DNA from: Desmodesmus armatus
Lineage: Eukaryota; Chlorophyta; Chlorophyceae; Sphaeropleales; Scenedesmaceae
Direction of reading: 5' to 3'
NCBI GenBank assembly: GCA_007449985.2
Contig: VIIQ02000240.1
Location: 1 to 64,000 of the forward strand
DNA length: 64,000 nt
The position numbers and the translations under genes were made by a program. Below, piece by piece: positions 23,144-36,228 of this stretch. Numbering within the stretch: the stretch's first letter is position 1; every line of letters starts with the position of its first letter. The notes beneath the pieces were generated by a model that worked only from the letters and a program-made list of their open reading frames with translations, was not told the DNA's origin and did no database searches.

Positions 23144-25198
23144 AGAAGACACAGGCTCACAACAACAACAAACCACCCCGTGTCGATGTAGGTTGGGCTT
23201 CGCAGACATGACAGCCGACATGCGACGCAGCAACCAAAGGATATAACCTTGCTCAACTATTTCACTAGGGACGTAGAACATAGGCTCACGGTGCCTACCA
23301 CGACACTCCTCCTTGCATGTGCATGTGTGAACCCAAAGCAAGTCCTACAAAGGATGGGTAGTGTGACCAATACTTGTGCGTGTTGCAATCAATGGGTGCA
23401 TACACACACACCAAGATAACAGCACGACTGACCGTACGTACCCCTGCAAGGCCCAGGCCTGTCAAACACTGAATTTCCTGGGGATGGTGCACAGGCTGCG
23501 GGAACAACAGCAGCACCTCTGCCACAAGCACCTTGCAGCCTGCAGAGCACACACAATGTAGAGAACCGCTCTACGCCGTTGACCCTGGCTGCTGGATACA
23601 GTAAATGCAGCCAATGTGGCGGGCAGCCATGACTACTAGTACTGAGAAGACGAGGCTCACACACTCTGCATGGTGGCAGCTCAGTGGCCATCTCTCTGGA
23701 AGGGTGATGGGGCAGGCGATCGCAGGAAACTGCTACTAGCAGTTAGTAGCAGTTAGTACCTGCCAGTAGCAGGTAGTACCTGCCGTATGCTGTCACACAC
23801 CAGGGCATAGATTGCCGCTGTCAGGGCTGCAAGAGAATGCATCGGCAGTGTGAAAGCGAGAGACGGACAGCCGTCCGTCCCGCAAGATGCGGTTGACCCC
23901 AGCACCAACGCAAACAGCACAAGTTGCCAAGCTCTGGGGTTTAAGGCATCCCAAACCCTGCACCCTGCACTTTGCTTCTCAGCCTTGCCGTGCACTCCAA
24001 AAACCTCAGGTTCAGCTCAATCAGTGTAGAAGAGAAAACAGCGCGCCATGATGCACCCGCAAAGTGTCAGGTGTACATCAGTACGAGCGTGCATGGGCCG
24101 GTGCGCATAATGCATCAGCAGTACCGTAGCATACCAAGAGGTGAACCGCTGCACCTGCTAGGCCCTGGGTTTAGGGGTGAGTCAGTTTGTGCACAGCCCT
24201 TACCCGCTGACCCCTCCGCATAGGCAAAGGTTAGGTCAGCATGCTTACTGCTTGACTGCACACCCGAGAGCCACACACCAGCACGGCAGCAGTAACAGGA
24301 AACGGCTCTCGACAGCAGCAGCAAGATTCCAACGATTCACCACGATGCGAGCACAACTCCAGCACAACTCCAGCCCTGACCACGGATACATGACCCTGTC
24401 ACACCAACAAACCAGCAGCATATGGGCACTTCACACCCAGCTCATGAGCTTGGTTCAAGGGGTAGAGGTAGCAGCAGGCATTCCCAGTTGGGTTCAACCC
24501 AACTCAGCAAGTTGCTCAGCACTGTCAGTGTCAGCATACATCGCATGGAAGCCCAGTGCTGACCGAGAAGATAAAGGCCCAAGACCTATCAAGCAGTGCG
24601 TGTAGCTACTGTGTGAGTTTCAACACGCAGCACAGAGAAGCGTAGTGCACAGCACAAACAAGTTGAAGATCAATCCAAGGCCAGGACAAGTCAAAAGCTG
24701 CAAAGGAGTGCAGGTTGCTGTTGCACGGCTGGGTTCCAAATGCCGGCGGCCTTCGTCATGTTGGTGCCGCTTGGCAGTGCAACGCGCAGATCATCACGAC
24801 CAACAGCTCCAGCCCGCAGCGACAGTCTTAGCTCCGATTGAAGCGACAAATCCAAAACCCAGCCTTCAATCACACAGTGCTGCTAAGGTTGCATTCCTAT
24901 GCCCTGCCGTCTGGACACAGTGTCAAAAAGCTCTGCATACATGTATGCACAGTGTTCCCCGACGCACTGGCACAATCGGCAACACGGCACAATCGGCACG
25001 TTCTGACGCCAAACTTCCCCTGACGCAACACGGCACAGTCCGCACGTTCTGACGCCAAACTTCCCCGCCATCCACTACACAAGCTTGCCCATCGCCCACC
25101 AACAGTGAAGCCACCACCGCACCCTACACATGACAGGCCCAAACAACCTGAACCGCAGGCCCCTCCCCAAAGAAAGAAGACACAGTACACATGCACAC

Positions 25199-25452
25199 CA
25201 GCACACCCCTACAGACATCTGGACAAGCTGAGATCTCAAAAGTTATGGGGACCCCACCCCTCAAGGGCTGAACCCCGCCCATGTAAAAGAAAGAGACCCA
25301 TATATCACATGCAAACCAGCACACCCCGAGGTGTAGGCGACAGCCATGTGGACAAGCTGAGAGATCAAAGGTAGGGGGCCCCGCCCCACGAGGAACAAGA
25401 GACCCCTAGCCTCAGCAGACCAACACACCCCTACAGACATATGGACAAGGCA
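25199..25452. repeat. Degenerate tandem repeat of about 120 bp
   Basis: Two full copies and a partial third share CAGCACACCCCTACAGACAT, GGACAAGCTGAGA, a GGGGMCCCCRCCCC block and AAGAGACCC. Confidence 0.8.
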
Positions 25453-25526
25453 GTGCTGCCGCTGACTGTGCACCGTCCATTCACACAATTGACGGGATTG
25501 CACAGCAGCACGTGCGCCACAAACAG

Positions 25527-25985
25527 TTGTGCAATGCAGCCATGCACAAGCTCACAGGTGTGCAATGCAGCCATGCACAAGCTCACAGGTGTGCAATGCA
25601 GCCATGCACAAGCTCACAGGTGTGCAATGCAGCCATGCACAAGCTCACAGGTGTGCAATGCAGCCATGCACAAGCTCACAGGTGTGCAATGCAGCCATGC
25701 ACAAGCTCACAGGTGTGCAATGCAGCCATGCACAAGCTCACAGGTGTGCAATGCAGCCATGCACAAGCTCACAGGTGTGCAATGCAGCCATGCACAAGCT
25801 CACAGGTGTGCAATGCAGCCATGCACAAGCTCACAGGTGTGCAATGCAGCCATGCACAAGCTCACAGGTGTGCAATGCAGCCATGCACAAGCTCACAGGT
25901 GTGCAATGCAGCCATGCACAAGCTCACAGGTGTGCAATGCAGCCATGCACAAGCTCACAGGTGTGCAATGCAGCCATGCACAAGC
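25527..25985. repeat. 31-bp minisatellite, nearly 15 perfect copies
   Basis: The unit TGTGCAATGCAGCCATGCAC continuing AAGCTCACAGG repeats with no visible variation until it breaks into CGCCCGATAG. The period of 31 is not a multiple of three, so all plus frames stay open across it. The long open frames here come from the repeat and are not evidence for a protein. Confidence 0.97.
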
Positions 25986-26258
25986 GCCCGATAGTTGCGG
26001 GCGCTCACACGTCCAAGGTGTTCATGTACATCATGGATGAACAGCCAGCATGAACATGTAGGGAGTAGACAAACACAGACATAAGGCATGCAAGCCCTGC
26101 CTTACTACACATGAGCTACACCAACAGGACAGCTGTCCTGTGATGTGAATGCACCCTCTATGCCCCTGCTTCGGACACCAGCTGCCACAGCCCAGAAAAA
26201 GAGTTCACCAGATGATGAATTTGTGCCGACTAGCATTTCTACACACCCATACACACAG

Positions 26259-26350
26259 AGAGAGAGAGAGAGGGAGAGGGAGAGGGAGAGGGAGAGGAGA
26301 GGGAGAGGGAGAGGGAGAGGGAGAGGGAGAGGGAGAGGGAGAGGGAGAGG

Positions 26351-26438
<88 letters not shown>
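26259..26438. repeat. GA / GAGAGG compound satellite
   Basis: A central block of GAGAGG hexamers is flanked by pure GA repeats, about 180 bases in all. The block between about 26270 and 26350 reads GGGAGA repeatedly. Confidence 0.95.
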
Positions 26439-26442
<4 letters not shown>

Positions 26443-28411
26443 CCTTGCCATGGCAACAATCAAGCTGCATGCACCACCTTGCACCACCTTCATGTGCTGT
26501 TCACTCCACACGTTTTCTGACTCCCTTCCTGGCTGATCAACACAAGCCAGCAAGCCATGACAACTAAAACAGAGTTCAACAACGCCACATAGGCAGAAAA
26601 GAGCCCCTTGAAAATGGAAGGCGCCAGCGCCCGCCTAGGTATCTGCCTGCACGCATCACAGTTTGCTCAGGGAAGGAACAGCGCAAGCACGCCAAGCAAG
26701 CAGCACCGCCAATGCTTGCAAGAACCACGCAATGAAAGCCTGCGCGGCGTGCTGATGCGTATGCAACTGTCAGCGAAATAGGTCGCTGTCAGGCGCAGTA
26801 TCGGCAGTGCTCCTGACGGCACAACTGGACGCTGACTGCAGCATCATTGGCAGTGATTGGCATATGTAACCCCAGCGGTGAGCGTGCTGAAGGGCCAAAA
26901 TGCGAGAAGGCCAAGAGTAAATAGAACAGTGGGGAGCCCGATGACCGAAGAATCAGTCGCAAGACACAATGCCTACAACCACTGCCAGCACACATGTCCC
27001 AGTGACAATGAAAGAAAAACCCACTGATGTGAGGTGAGCGTGAAGGTCCCTCAGCCTGTAGGGGCACGCCACCAAAAAACCCGCAGCCACCTCAACACAA
27101 AGCAACATGGCAGGTGTGTAAGATGAATGCTATGACCAAACAAACAGCCATGAGCATCACAATTCCCTGTGTACCTCACAGGACGAACAGAATGGTCACA
27201 GAAATGCCTGTGTGTGTATGAATGGCAGGGTGAAGCCCTGCACCCCGTCACAGAACGCCAGTCTGTGTGTGGGTATGAGTGTCAGTGGGCAGCAGCGTCA
27301 AGACAGAAAGAATCGCAATGCGCAGTGAGCAATCTTCCCGTTGAGGACCACATCACACTGTCCTCACACAAGCGACAGACCAAACCAGTCACAATGAAGA
27401 GTACTAGTCAGCATGCGTGGTGAAAAACCAGGCTCTACAGCAAGAGCCACTCAGCAAAGAGGTAATGCAGGCCTACCCCATGCATTGGCTCAGTGAGATA
27501 CACTGTGCGCTGAAGCCCAAGGCTCAAGAGGAAGAAGAACAAGAAAAAGGGTTTACAGGGCGACACACGCAGCTACGCTGCAACGACACCCAGCATCAGA
27601 AGGGAACCAACGTCCTTTGGCAGGACGACCAAGGACGGGAACGGACAGCATGGAAAGGAGAGCCCCAAGGCTCAGTGATCCACACGGTGCACGAAACACG
27701 CAATGGCTCGGCGACACAGTATGTCAGGCGCAGTGCAGCTGCCTGTGCACAGGATGGCCAGTCAAACCCTAGGGGTCCATCAATGACGCATGGAGAACCA
27801 CTCCACACTCTGCACTCGCGCAGGCATAGCTCGGCAGTACTGCCAAGGTGATGGGATCGAACCCTGTGGGGTGCAGTGCTTCCACAGGGTGGTCAATGCA
27901 GGGCTGGTGCATGCTGAGCATCCCCAAGCCCAACTCTAGTGGCAACTCCAAAACAGACACGGGATGCATGGCCAGAAGATCAACGCAACAAAATGCACCT
28001 GGTCAAAAAGAAGTGGCCAGCCCTGTAGGCAGCTAGAGGTGCTCTCAGGAGGGCTCAGGTGACGTACAACATTGGCGCCATGACAGGCAGGCGCTGATTC
28101 TATATCACGACACAGGGGGGCTCAAAGGCTCTCCACCAAACAAGCAACTGAAACATGGGCTGCCTGTTACAGCAGCCGGGCAACGGCTGCTCGCTCAACT
28201 CGCAGTCTCCCCCAATTGCCGTCGCACAAGAGAAGACTCGACATCCCCAAGCATCCCCAAACAGGCAATCTCCCCAGCACTCTGCACGGGCCATTGGTGC
28301 CAACATGTTGGAATGGCTGGCTGCCAAATGGCTTCCCGCTGTAGCAAATGAGCCTCTCAAACACGCAGTGGATGGCCGTTTTGATAGTTCACAGCGCAAC
28401 ACTCACATAAC

Positions 28412-29172
28412 TCAAATTGCGAGGCCGCCCCCCAGCTGCTCCAGCATAGCCGCTGTCACCTCGTCTTGCAGCAGCTGCTCAATGTCAAAAGAGCCGAAGG
28501 CAGCGACGGCGGCAGGATTCGAACCCCTCACCTCCTGCATGCCAGCCAAGCCCCCATAGCTGCCACTGTGAGGCTTGGGTGAGAGACTGCTGCCAGATAG
28601 GTGCTGTGCATGGCTGTAGGATGCCCCTACACCACCCACTACAGCTGCTGGCAAGGCAGGACTGGAATGCTGCTGCGCCCAACTCATCATGCTGCTGCTG
28701 CTGCAGCTTTTGCCAGGTGCCACGCGCTGCCGCTTGTTGCTGCCGCGCAGCTGGTCTGCATCGAGGTCTTCCCCTAACAGCAGCAGCTGCGTCAGGCTGC
28801 TACCTGGCTGCTGCTTCAGCACCTCGGGCGATGGAGATGCTGCGCGGCCCGGAGAGCGCCGCGCATGCGCGCCAGGCAGCAGCGCACTGCGCGCGGCGTC
28901 GGGCGCAGCCATGAGCGCAGGTGCTGCTCCATGGCTGTGGCCGCTAGCGGCAGGAGACGCTGCGCCAGCAGCAGCAGTCAACGCAGACTCCAGGAGAGCT
29001 GCCAGCTGCGCGTCGCTGCTGCTATGGGCGATGGGCACGCTCCCCAAGGCTGCTGCTGCTGCGCAGCTGCTGTTGAGCTGTTGCTGCATGGTGCTGAAGG
29101 CAGGCTGTGTGCCGACTGGCAGACGCTGCGGCACAGCAGCTGCAGCAGGCGCAGCGCTTAGGCTACCGGCTC

Positions 29173-29203
<31 letters not shown>

Positions 29204-30283
29204 CTGCTGCTTCATGCGTATCGCGGTTGCTGCTGCCTGCTGGAGCTGCGGCAAAATGTGCCGCGTCTCGGACTCGAGGTCGAAGGGCATACCTGCTGCA
29301 GCAGCATCTTCTGCTATGTCCTGCAGCTCTTGAAGGATGCGCTGGCGCATGCTGGCTGCAACTACCGGTGATACCTGGTCTGCAATGAGCTCAAGCAGCT
29401 GGCCTGCGGTCGCCATCGCGGAGGGGGTGGCGGGCTGCTGCTGCTGCGGATGTGTGCTGACTCGCTGCGCTGTTGTGGCCCCGAGGGCAGCTAGCAGGCG
29501 CTGCCGGATGGCCCCCTCCTCACCAGGTGTTGGTTGCTGCTGCTGCTGCTGCTGCTGCCTGTGCACGATGGCTTGGAGCAGGAACTCTTTCATGGCTTCC
29601 CCAGTGCTGGTGCTGACAGCGCTGCTGTGTCGGGCTGCGCTGCTGCTGCCCCTGACCCTGCTGCCGCCAAACAGCTTGCTGCTGCTGCGGTTGGGGGCAT
29701 GTTTGAGTGAGGAAGAGGACTGCACCTTGCGCAGCGCGCACGTGGGGCCGCATCCCATGCTGCTGTTGGTTGGAGGGGCTGTTGTCCTGCGCAGCTGTCC
29801 TGCAGTTGGGGTCCCGTGCTGCTGCTGTGCTGAGCTGAGCTGGATGCTTGGACTTTGGCTCACGCTCGACTCGCTGCTGGGGATTGCTGTGTGGCCCTCA
29901 CTGCCTTCAGCTGTGGATGATGCTGCATGGGCCAGCACGAAGTGCTGGGACTGCTGCTGCTGTTGCGCAGGGAGCGGTTGGCACAACAGCACTGCGCTCA
30001 GGTCAGGAGAGAGCTGGGGCCTGAGTCCGAGCTGCTGTGCGTGGTGCTGTTGCAGCGATGGAGCTGAAAGGCTGATGCTCACGCCATGCTGGTGCTGGTC
30101 AGGCCACTGCTGGTTGAAGTGCAACAGTTGGGTTGATGATGTGCTGTTGCACAAACTGCCCCAGCCAGCAGGCAGAGGCAGCTGTTGCTGTGTGGCTGCC
30201 TCATCGCAGTGTGTGAAATGGGTGTTCTGTGGCAGCAGGTGACGTTGCGGAGCGGAACACATGACGAAAGAGATAGTCAGCAT
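28412..30283 (-). CDS. Low-complexity, probably nuclear protein (623 residues)
   Basis: A long minus-strand frame from ATG 30281-30283 to the stop at 28412, uninterrupted and without junction copies or poly-G. It is rich in Gln, Ser and Ala with several Gln tracts. Ordered islands include AMKEFLLQAIVHRQ, AIRQRLLAALGATTAQRV, TAGQLLELIADQV followed by MRQRILQELQDIAEDAAA, and the C-terminal FGSFDIEQLLQDEVTAAMLE. NKRQRVAPGK near residue 525 looks like a basic nuclear localisation signal. Such proteins in green algae are often transcriptional or RNA regulators; that is inference and no named domain is visible. The true start may be further upstream: frames at 30310-30561 carry YACTFIRQTA and CWLLDGTAGHRITFSLGE, which could be an upstream exon with a donor near 30312. 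Confidence 0.62.
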
Positions 30284-31518
30284 TGCAGCAGTTTGCAGGG
30301 GTCATCATTTACCAGACTGGCAAGTCTGTTCGCTGCAGCAGCAGCAACAGCTTTTAATGCAGACGACACAGCAGTTCTCATGCGGTAGCAGGGTTGCCTC
30401 GCCCAGGGAGAAGGTAATCCGGTGTCCGGCGGTCCCATCCAGTAGCCAGCAGTTTTCTCCACCGGCTGCCGTTTGACGGATGAACGTGCACGCGTACGTT
30501 TTACGGTTTGCAGTATGGTCGTCAGGCGCACATGCTGTGCTTGATGACTTTCCTGCTGCATGTGCTAAGAGTCACTTACCGGCAACATTCCACGCCCCCG
30601 GGCTTTGTTTCAGACCGTCAGCTTCAAGCGATCAACTTCAAGTGTACTTCCAAGCGTCCTCGGTCCCTCAACACACAGGAAGGTGTTGTTCCTACTTGTT
30701 CTGCTGCGATTGGTTCATCTAACTAAACGTGTGCATTGGCAGTATATGGATCAGCAATTTGAATGGCTGCCATCGCTCTGCCGGCCGCATTGTCTTCGTG
30801 AATTCTCACCGGAAGTCAGGGTTGTCAGGCTGGTAAACCCCTCGTGGACAGAGTGTATCACGCAGGGTGCGCGATCAGAGGTCTATGTGAATGGAGGAGG
30901 CATATATATTGCCAGCACCTTCGTTACTGTTTCAACTGAATGGTCCCAAAGCTCAGGGTAACCCTGCTGCAGTTGTGAGTCGCAATAATGACTGTGGCTG
31001 CTTGCCAAAGCCCATGTGCAAACTCCCGTTCTGACCTGCCCTCTGTCCAACATTGCAGTTTAAAAGCCAGGCTATCCTGTCACTCAGACGTATGCTGAGG
31101 ATTTTGATGCTGGTTTTCAACCTCATCACTGAGCAGCACTGTGGAGTGCGGGGGCGATTTGGTGGAGGACTGCTCAAATTCAGAGCTGCAGTTATTGTTT
31201 GTCTTATTGGATGGCACCATCCACTTCTTCAGTGCTTGCTGGTCACAAGCCGCTCCTCATGATCATGGATGTCCAGCCTGACAATGGGATTTGGGGTTTG
31301 AAAGCAGGATCTTGAATTACAAACCACAGCCCTTGGGCAACAGGAAGGTGTCAAGGCAGCAAGCTATGCATCCCACCAGCATACCACAAGAAGCGCCCCT
31401 GCCCACTGGCAGGGAAGCAAAGCTGATCAGCTGGTCTGCAGACTGGCAGATCGGCAAGACAGCCAATGTGCAAGCAACCACGATGTGTTTCCTAGGGCTT
31501 GACGCAGCCAAACCAAAG

Positions 31519-31566
31519 GGTCTAGGGTTTGGGGTTTAGGCCCTAAACCCTAACCCCTAAACCCTG
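31519..31566. repeat. Interstitial telomere-like heptamers in inverted orientation
   Basis: GGTCTAGGGTTTGGGGTTTA meets GGCCCTAAACCCTAACCCCT in a head-to-head arrangement: degenerate TTTAGGG on one side and CCCTAAA on the other. Confidence 0.8.
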
Positions 31567-32232
31567 ACAGATGCCTGAAGAACCCATGCCTAGGCTCAAC
31601 CATGGCTCCTGTCGCAGCAGCTGTTGTTGCTTGACACATGCTATATGCAAAGCACTAGCCTGGTAGCAGTACCTAAATACATGCAGTTGAATCAGAACTC
31701 AATATGACATCAGCACAGGCAATCAAACTTGCAAAGTGATATCAACGCATTCATTGAGTGGATTTCCTCATCAAAACCCATTGCTGGTCCTTCAACAAAC
31801 CCACAGCAACGACAAAGCAGTACATACACGCATAGCATGTGTGCCAAGAAAGACACAAATGCTGCAAACGTTTTCTTGAAGGTTCCAGGGGGGGGAGGCA
31901 CCCCCCACCGGCTGGCCACATACAAGCCAGCCGAGTAAACTTGACTGCCGGGGGTCGGAGGCAAAGCCTCACCGAAGAGGGACGCCGCACACCCTTTACC
32001 AGGAGGTGCCCAACGCCTGGACCAAAAAAAAGCATGGGACTTGAACCAACTGCCAACGTCATCAGAGGGCTGCCAGCTCCTCAGCCCAGCTGCTGCGGCA
32101 GCATAAAAAGCTTTTTTGGGGTCTATACTTCTCAACAAGGATGCTACTGCCTGAAAAGCGTCCTGGACTGAACCCATGGGTTGCGAGATGGGACGCCACC
32201 TTGCGCAACAACAACCTTGAGCACCCGCAAAG

Positions 32233-32342
32233 CTGCATCCCCCACCCTGCATCCCCCACCCCCCATCCCCTGCTGCAAATCTGCATCCCCCACCCTGCAT
32301 CCCCCACCCCCCATCCCCTGCTGCAAATCTGCATCCCCCATC
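32233..32342. repeat. 48-bp C-rich tandem repeat, about 2.3 copies
   Basis: The unit CTGCATCCCCCACCCTGCAT continuing to GCTGCAAAT starts at 32233, 32281 and 32329. Confidence 0.9.
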
Positions 32343-32967
32343 CCCTGATCTTCCCATGTAAGAAGGGCCCCGTAGCTGTACAGACAATGGGGCAGTACCA
32401 GCGACCCACCAATCCCAAGCAGCGCGTACGTCCCTTACTGCATACATTCAAGCAGCACCTGTACTTGTAAGTACTTGTAAGTACAGCACCCCGCAGCACA
32501 CGTTGGTGATCGACAATCGATGTCCGGCACCATACACAGCGCAACCAGAATCAGCAACCGCCAAAGTGTGTCAGCCGCAACTGCACCAGCAAACAGAATC
32601 AGCAATAGCCAAAGCGTGTCAGCCGCAACTGCACCAGCAACGAGGATCAGCCAAACATCCAACCACCCAACACCACCAGAGGACAACAACTGCAACCAAC
32701 CCAGGGTGAGAGTGTACCACACTCACAGAATGACTCTGCCTTGCCATTGGCCAGCTTTTTCACCAAAAATCATCCCGGCCCCACCCCATTTCAGCTCCAG
32801 CAACTTTTCAAACCGCTGCGCCCATCCAACCGACCCGGGCAGACAAACACAGAAACGCAATCCCATGCCGCTTTTGGCAAAAAGAATGGGTAACATCATC
32901 CTTTCAGGCATTCCATGTGGGGGGTGTCACACTGTATGTGGCACATACAGGGCCGCTGCTAGGGCTC

Positions 32968-35900
32968 TCAGTTCACTCTGAACACGTAGCTGTTGACCAC
33001 AAAGATAAGCACGGCCGCTGCGTTGTACATGACCCTCTGCGTGATGATGGCGCACCACTTGTTGCACTTGTGGGCTATACGGTCAGCAAAGCCCTCGTCG
33101 CTGTAGATGGCCTCTAGGAACAGGTGCGACCGCTGGCGCAGCCTGTGTTGCAGCAGGGAAGGACGGGGGAAAAGGGGGGTCAAGGTTAGCATTCCTAGTA
33201 GAATACAACGTGTGCGGGTGACAGAGGGTGAGGGTGGTAGTGTGGCAGCAGGGGGCGATGAACATAAGGGACATGAGAGGGACAGGGGTGGCACACTGGG
33301 GTGTCGTGTACCTCGTCGCTGTAGATGGCCTCAAGGAAGAGATGCGACCGCTGCCTCAGCCTGGAGAGGGTGAAAGGGGCGAAAAGTGGGCACGGAGAGG
33401 GTCAGAAGTTGAGTAAGAGCAAGTCAGTGTGTGTCCTTCGAGGGCTGAGTGAGTGCAGGGGCGAGGGGTGCAATAGGTGTGTGCGCTGCCTAAGCCTGTG
33501 TGGCAGCTGGGAAGGAGAGAAAGTGTAAGTTGCAGGGGTAAACAGGGTGGGCAGGGGACAGAAAGAGTGATTGAGAGTGAGGAACAGGTGCGCATGCTGG
33601 CGCAGCCTGTGGGGGAGGGTGAAGGGGAAAAGGGAGAGATGGGGTACATCTGAGTGAGTGAGTCACTTATAGGCTGGCAGGGTGAAAGTGGCAGGGGTGA
33701 CAGCAAATGGCAAGGAGCAGGAGGATAGGGACAGGAGATGGACAGCAGGGTGGCACACTGGGTGTGTCATGTTCCTTGAAGCTGTAGATCGCCTCTAGGA
33801 ACAGGTGTGACCGCTGCCTCAGCCTGGAGGGTGGAGGGAGGGACAAGGGAAAGGGCAATGATGGGGAACATCCGAGTGACTGAGGTGTGAGCCCCGGGAG
33901 GGTTGAGTGAGTGGGGGGCAAAAGGTGCGCCGGCTGCCTCAGCCTATGTAGCAGCTGGGAAGGAGGATTGTGAGTTGCATGGGTGACAAAAACGGACGGG
34001 TGATAAGGGGCAACAAGGGGCAGGCAGGGCGATGATTCGTTTGATATCCATGCGCACCACACAAAAAAGTCAAGGGCACACTCAAATCGCACACTCGAAT
34101 CGCACACTTGAATCTACAGGAAGCCCCGTTCACACAAACCTTGCGTGCCAGGAGTCGCCAGCCATACCCCGCCTCTGCAGCTTTTGCAGCAGCCTCTCAA
34201 CAACATCCGTCCGGCTCCTCTCCCCTCCAGCACCACCCCCCGACACCCCTCCACCATCCCCAACACCCCTGCCGCCCCCACTGCCGCCCTGAGGCATCTC
34301 CTTCCCTTGAGACACCAGCAGCTCCGCAACAAGCCGCTCAATCCCCCCAGCCACCGCAGGCTGCGGCGGCTGCGTGCCGGCGGCGGCTGGAGCAGCAGCC
34401 GCCGCAGCCGCCGCAGCCGCCGGCGGCTCCAGCCAGGGTATCGAGTCAGGCTCGGGGTCGAGGCGGGGCGCGTGGCTGCTGGGTTCATCCTGCGCCCGCA
34501 TGAACCTCAAGAGGCCAGTTCTGTGCTGGACAGGGTGTGCTGCCTCGGCTTCTGAGGCTGCGAGTGCTGCTGCTGCCATCGCTGCCTGTGTTGCTGCGTC
34601 TGCTATAGCCACGCTCTCCTGCCACACCGCCTGCTGCTGCTGCTGCTGCTCGGAGGGATCCGGTGACAATGTGGCCCTCACCACCCTCACCGCCTTGCCG
34701 CTGCTGCTGCTGCTGAAGGGGCCGTTGCCCTGCACACTACCGCTGCTGCTGCCGCCAGCAGCAGCAGCAGCAGCAGCAGCAAGATGTGGCTCTTTGTCAA
34801 CCAACAACCGGACCTCACCAGCGGGGGAGTCTGGTGCTGCTGTCACCACCAGGCCACCACCAGCAGCAGCAGCAGCAGCAGGCAACGGCAGGTGTTGCAC
34901 CTTCTGCTTTGAGCCCTTGCCTGGACTCTGCCTGAACCCCTCATTCCCACTGCAGTCTCCTTCCAGCGCTGCTGCTGCTTTCACTGCTGCTGCTGTAGTG
35001 GTGTGGGCTCCTGGGGTCACAGAGTCTGGTCTGGCAGCTCTATCAGAGAGGGGGTGCTCTTGGGGGCCAGAGGCTGCAGGGGTGATGGTGGTGTGCTTTT
35101 TGCTTGCACCGCCCCAGCCTAAGGAAGCAAAGGACGGCCCACGCCTGAAAGCAGGACAATGGGGGGGGGGGGGGGGAGTCAGACACCAATGAGAACACCG
35201 TCTGCGAGAAGTTTGTTTGGAGGGGGTTTTTTTGGGGGGGGGGGGTACTGGGGAGTACTGAGTGCCCTATGCGATGGGAGTCTGGCCTGGGGCATACATC
35301 AGAATGGGGCTGCTCTTGGGGCCCAGAGGCTGCAGGGGTGATGCTGGTGTGCTTTTTGCTGGCACCTCCCCAACCCAAATTGAAGGACGGCCCACGCCTG
35401 ACAGCACTTAACAGACAGCAGGGCAACGGGGGGGGGGGGGGGAGACACCGTTGTAATTGTAGACAAAGGGTTTGGGGGGTGGTGGTGGTGCTCTGAGTGG
35501 CACACGCAGTGGTAGTGATGGTGGCGTGCTGTTTGCTTGTGCTGCCTCAGCCTAGTGCACCCTTGGCAGAGGAACACGACCACCCACGCCTGATGCAGTA
35601 GACAGCAAGGCAGAAGAGCGGGGGGATGCATGGTCACAGAGCGTTCTTCTGAGCAAGGAATGTGGGAACTGTTGACGGGTTGTTCCAAACTGGTTCAACA
35701 GTTCCCACATTCCTTGCTCCAAAGAACGCCAGTCAACCTGCCGCAGAGCTTGAAATGTTGCAAGAACGCCTTCCATGCCACTCATCACACGACAGCAAAC
35801 CCTGTATGTTGCATGCGCGCATGGCATAATTGATGCTGGCTGGCTGTAGCGCCGGCAGCAGCAACAGCTATTCCACAGCGATCGTTGCCATGTAGTGCAG

Positions 35901-36175
35901 CAGACAATCATCAAAGCTGCATAACATCCTTATACCGGGCCAAACATAGCACCATCCAAAACTGTAGAGAGTGGAAAGTACCGCCCAGCACCAGAAGTAT
36001 CTGTTTGCAGCACTGCCCCCCCCCCCCCCCAGGTGTATGCGCCCACCGCCCCTCAAAACCTCTTGCATCCTCAAGCAGCAGCAGTTCATTATCCCCTTCC
36101 AACTTGCAAAACCTACCTGTATGCCGCCTGTGCCTTGACCATCCATACATTCATACACAACACACCTGTAGGTAC

Positions 36176-36228
<53 letters not shown>

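Larger units (their letters stand above)
19780..28411. other. Extended region without a recognised gene
   Basis: No frame in this stretch showed a known domain or a splice-consistent exon chain. It holds short tandem duplications (20238-20303, 23018-23143, 24970-25070), a 120-bp repeat (25199-25452), a 31-bp minisatellite (25527-25985) and a GA-rich satellite (26259-26438). Long G or C homopolymers, common further right, are absent. Confidence 0.45.
30284..32967. other. Mostly non-coding region with small repeats
   Basis: A plus frame at 30605-30961 (ending TFVTVSTEWSQSSG) is unassigned and weak. The region holds an inverted telomere-like patch (31519-31566), a 48-bp tandem repeat (32233-32342) and a 51-bp tandem repeat near 32550-32650. 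The 3' untranslated region of the ion-channel gene must lie in its last few hundred bases; I saw no clear polyadenylation signal. Confidence 0.4.

Noticed and set aside
25500..25990. CRISPR-like array
   Set aside because: Repeats are directly adjacent with no variable spacers.
25441..26053. Long Cys/His/Gln-rich open frames over the minisatellite
   Set aside because: They are products of a 31-bp perfect repeat without stops; all frames are open, so coding is not indicated.
26105..26567. Arg-Glu or Ser-Leu repeat proteins
   Set aside because: Translation of a GA microsatellite.
28490..28565. tRNA-like B box (GGTTCGAATCC) on the minus strand
   Set aside because: It lies inside the 623-residue frame, the flanking T stem pairs poorly and no acceptor stem or A box is in place.
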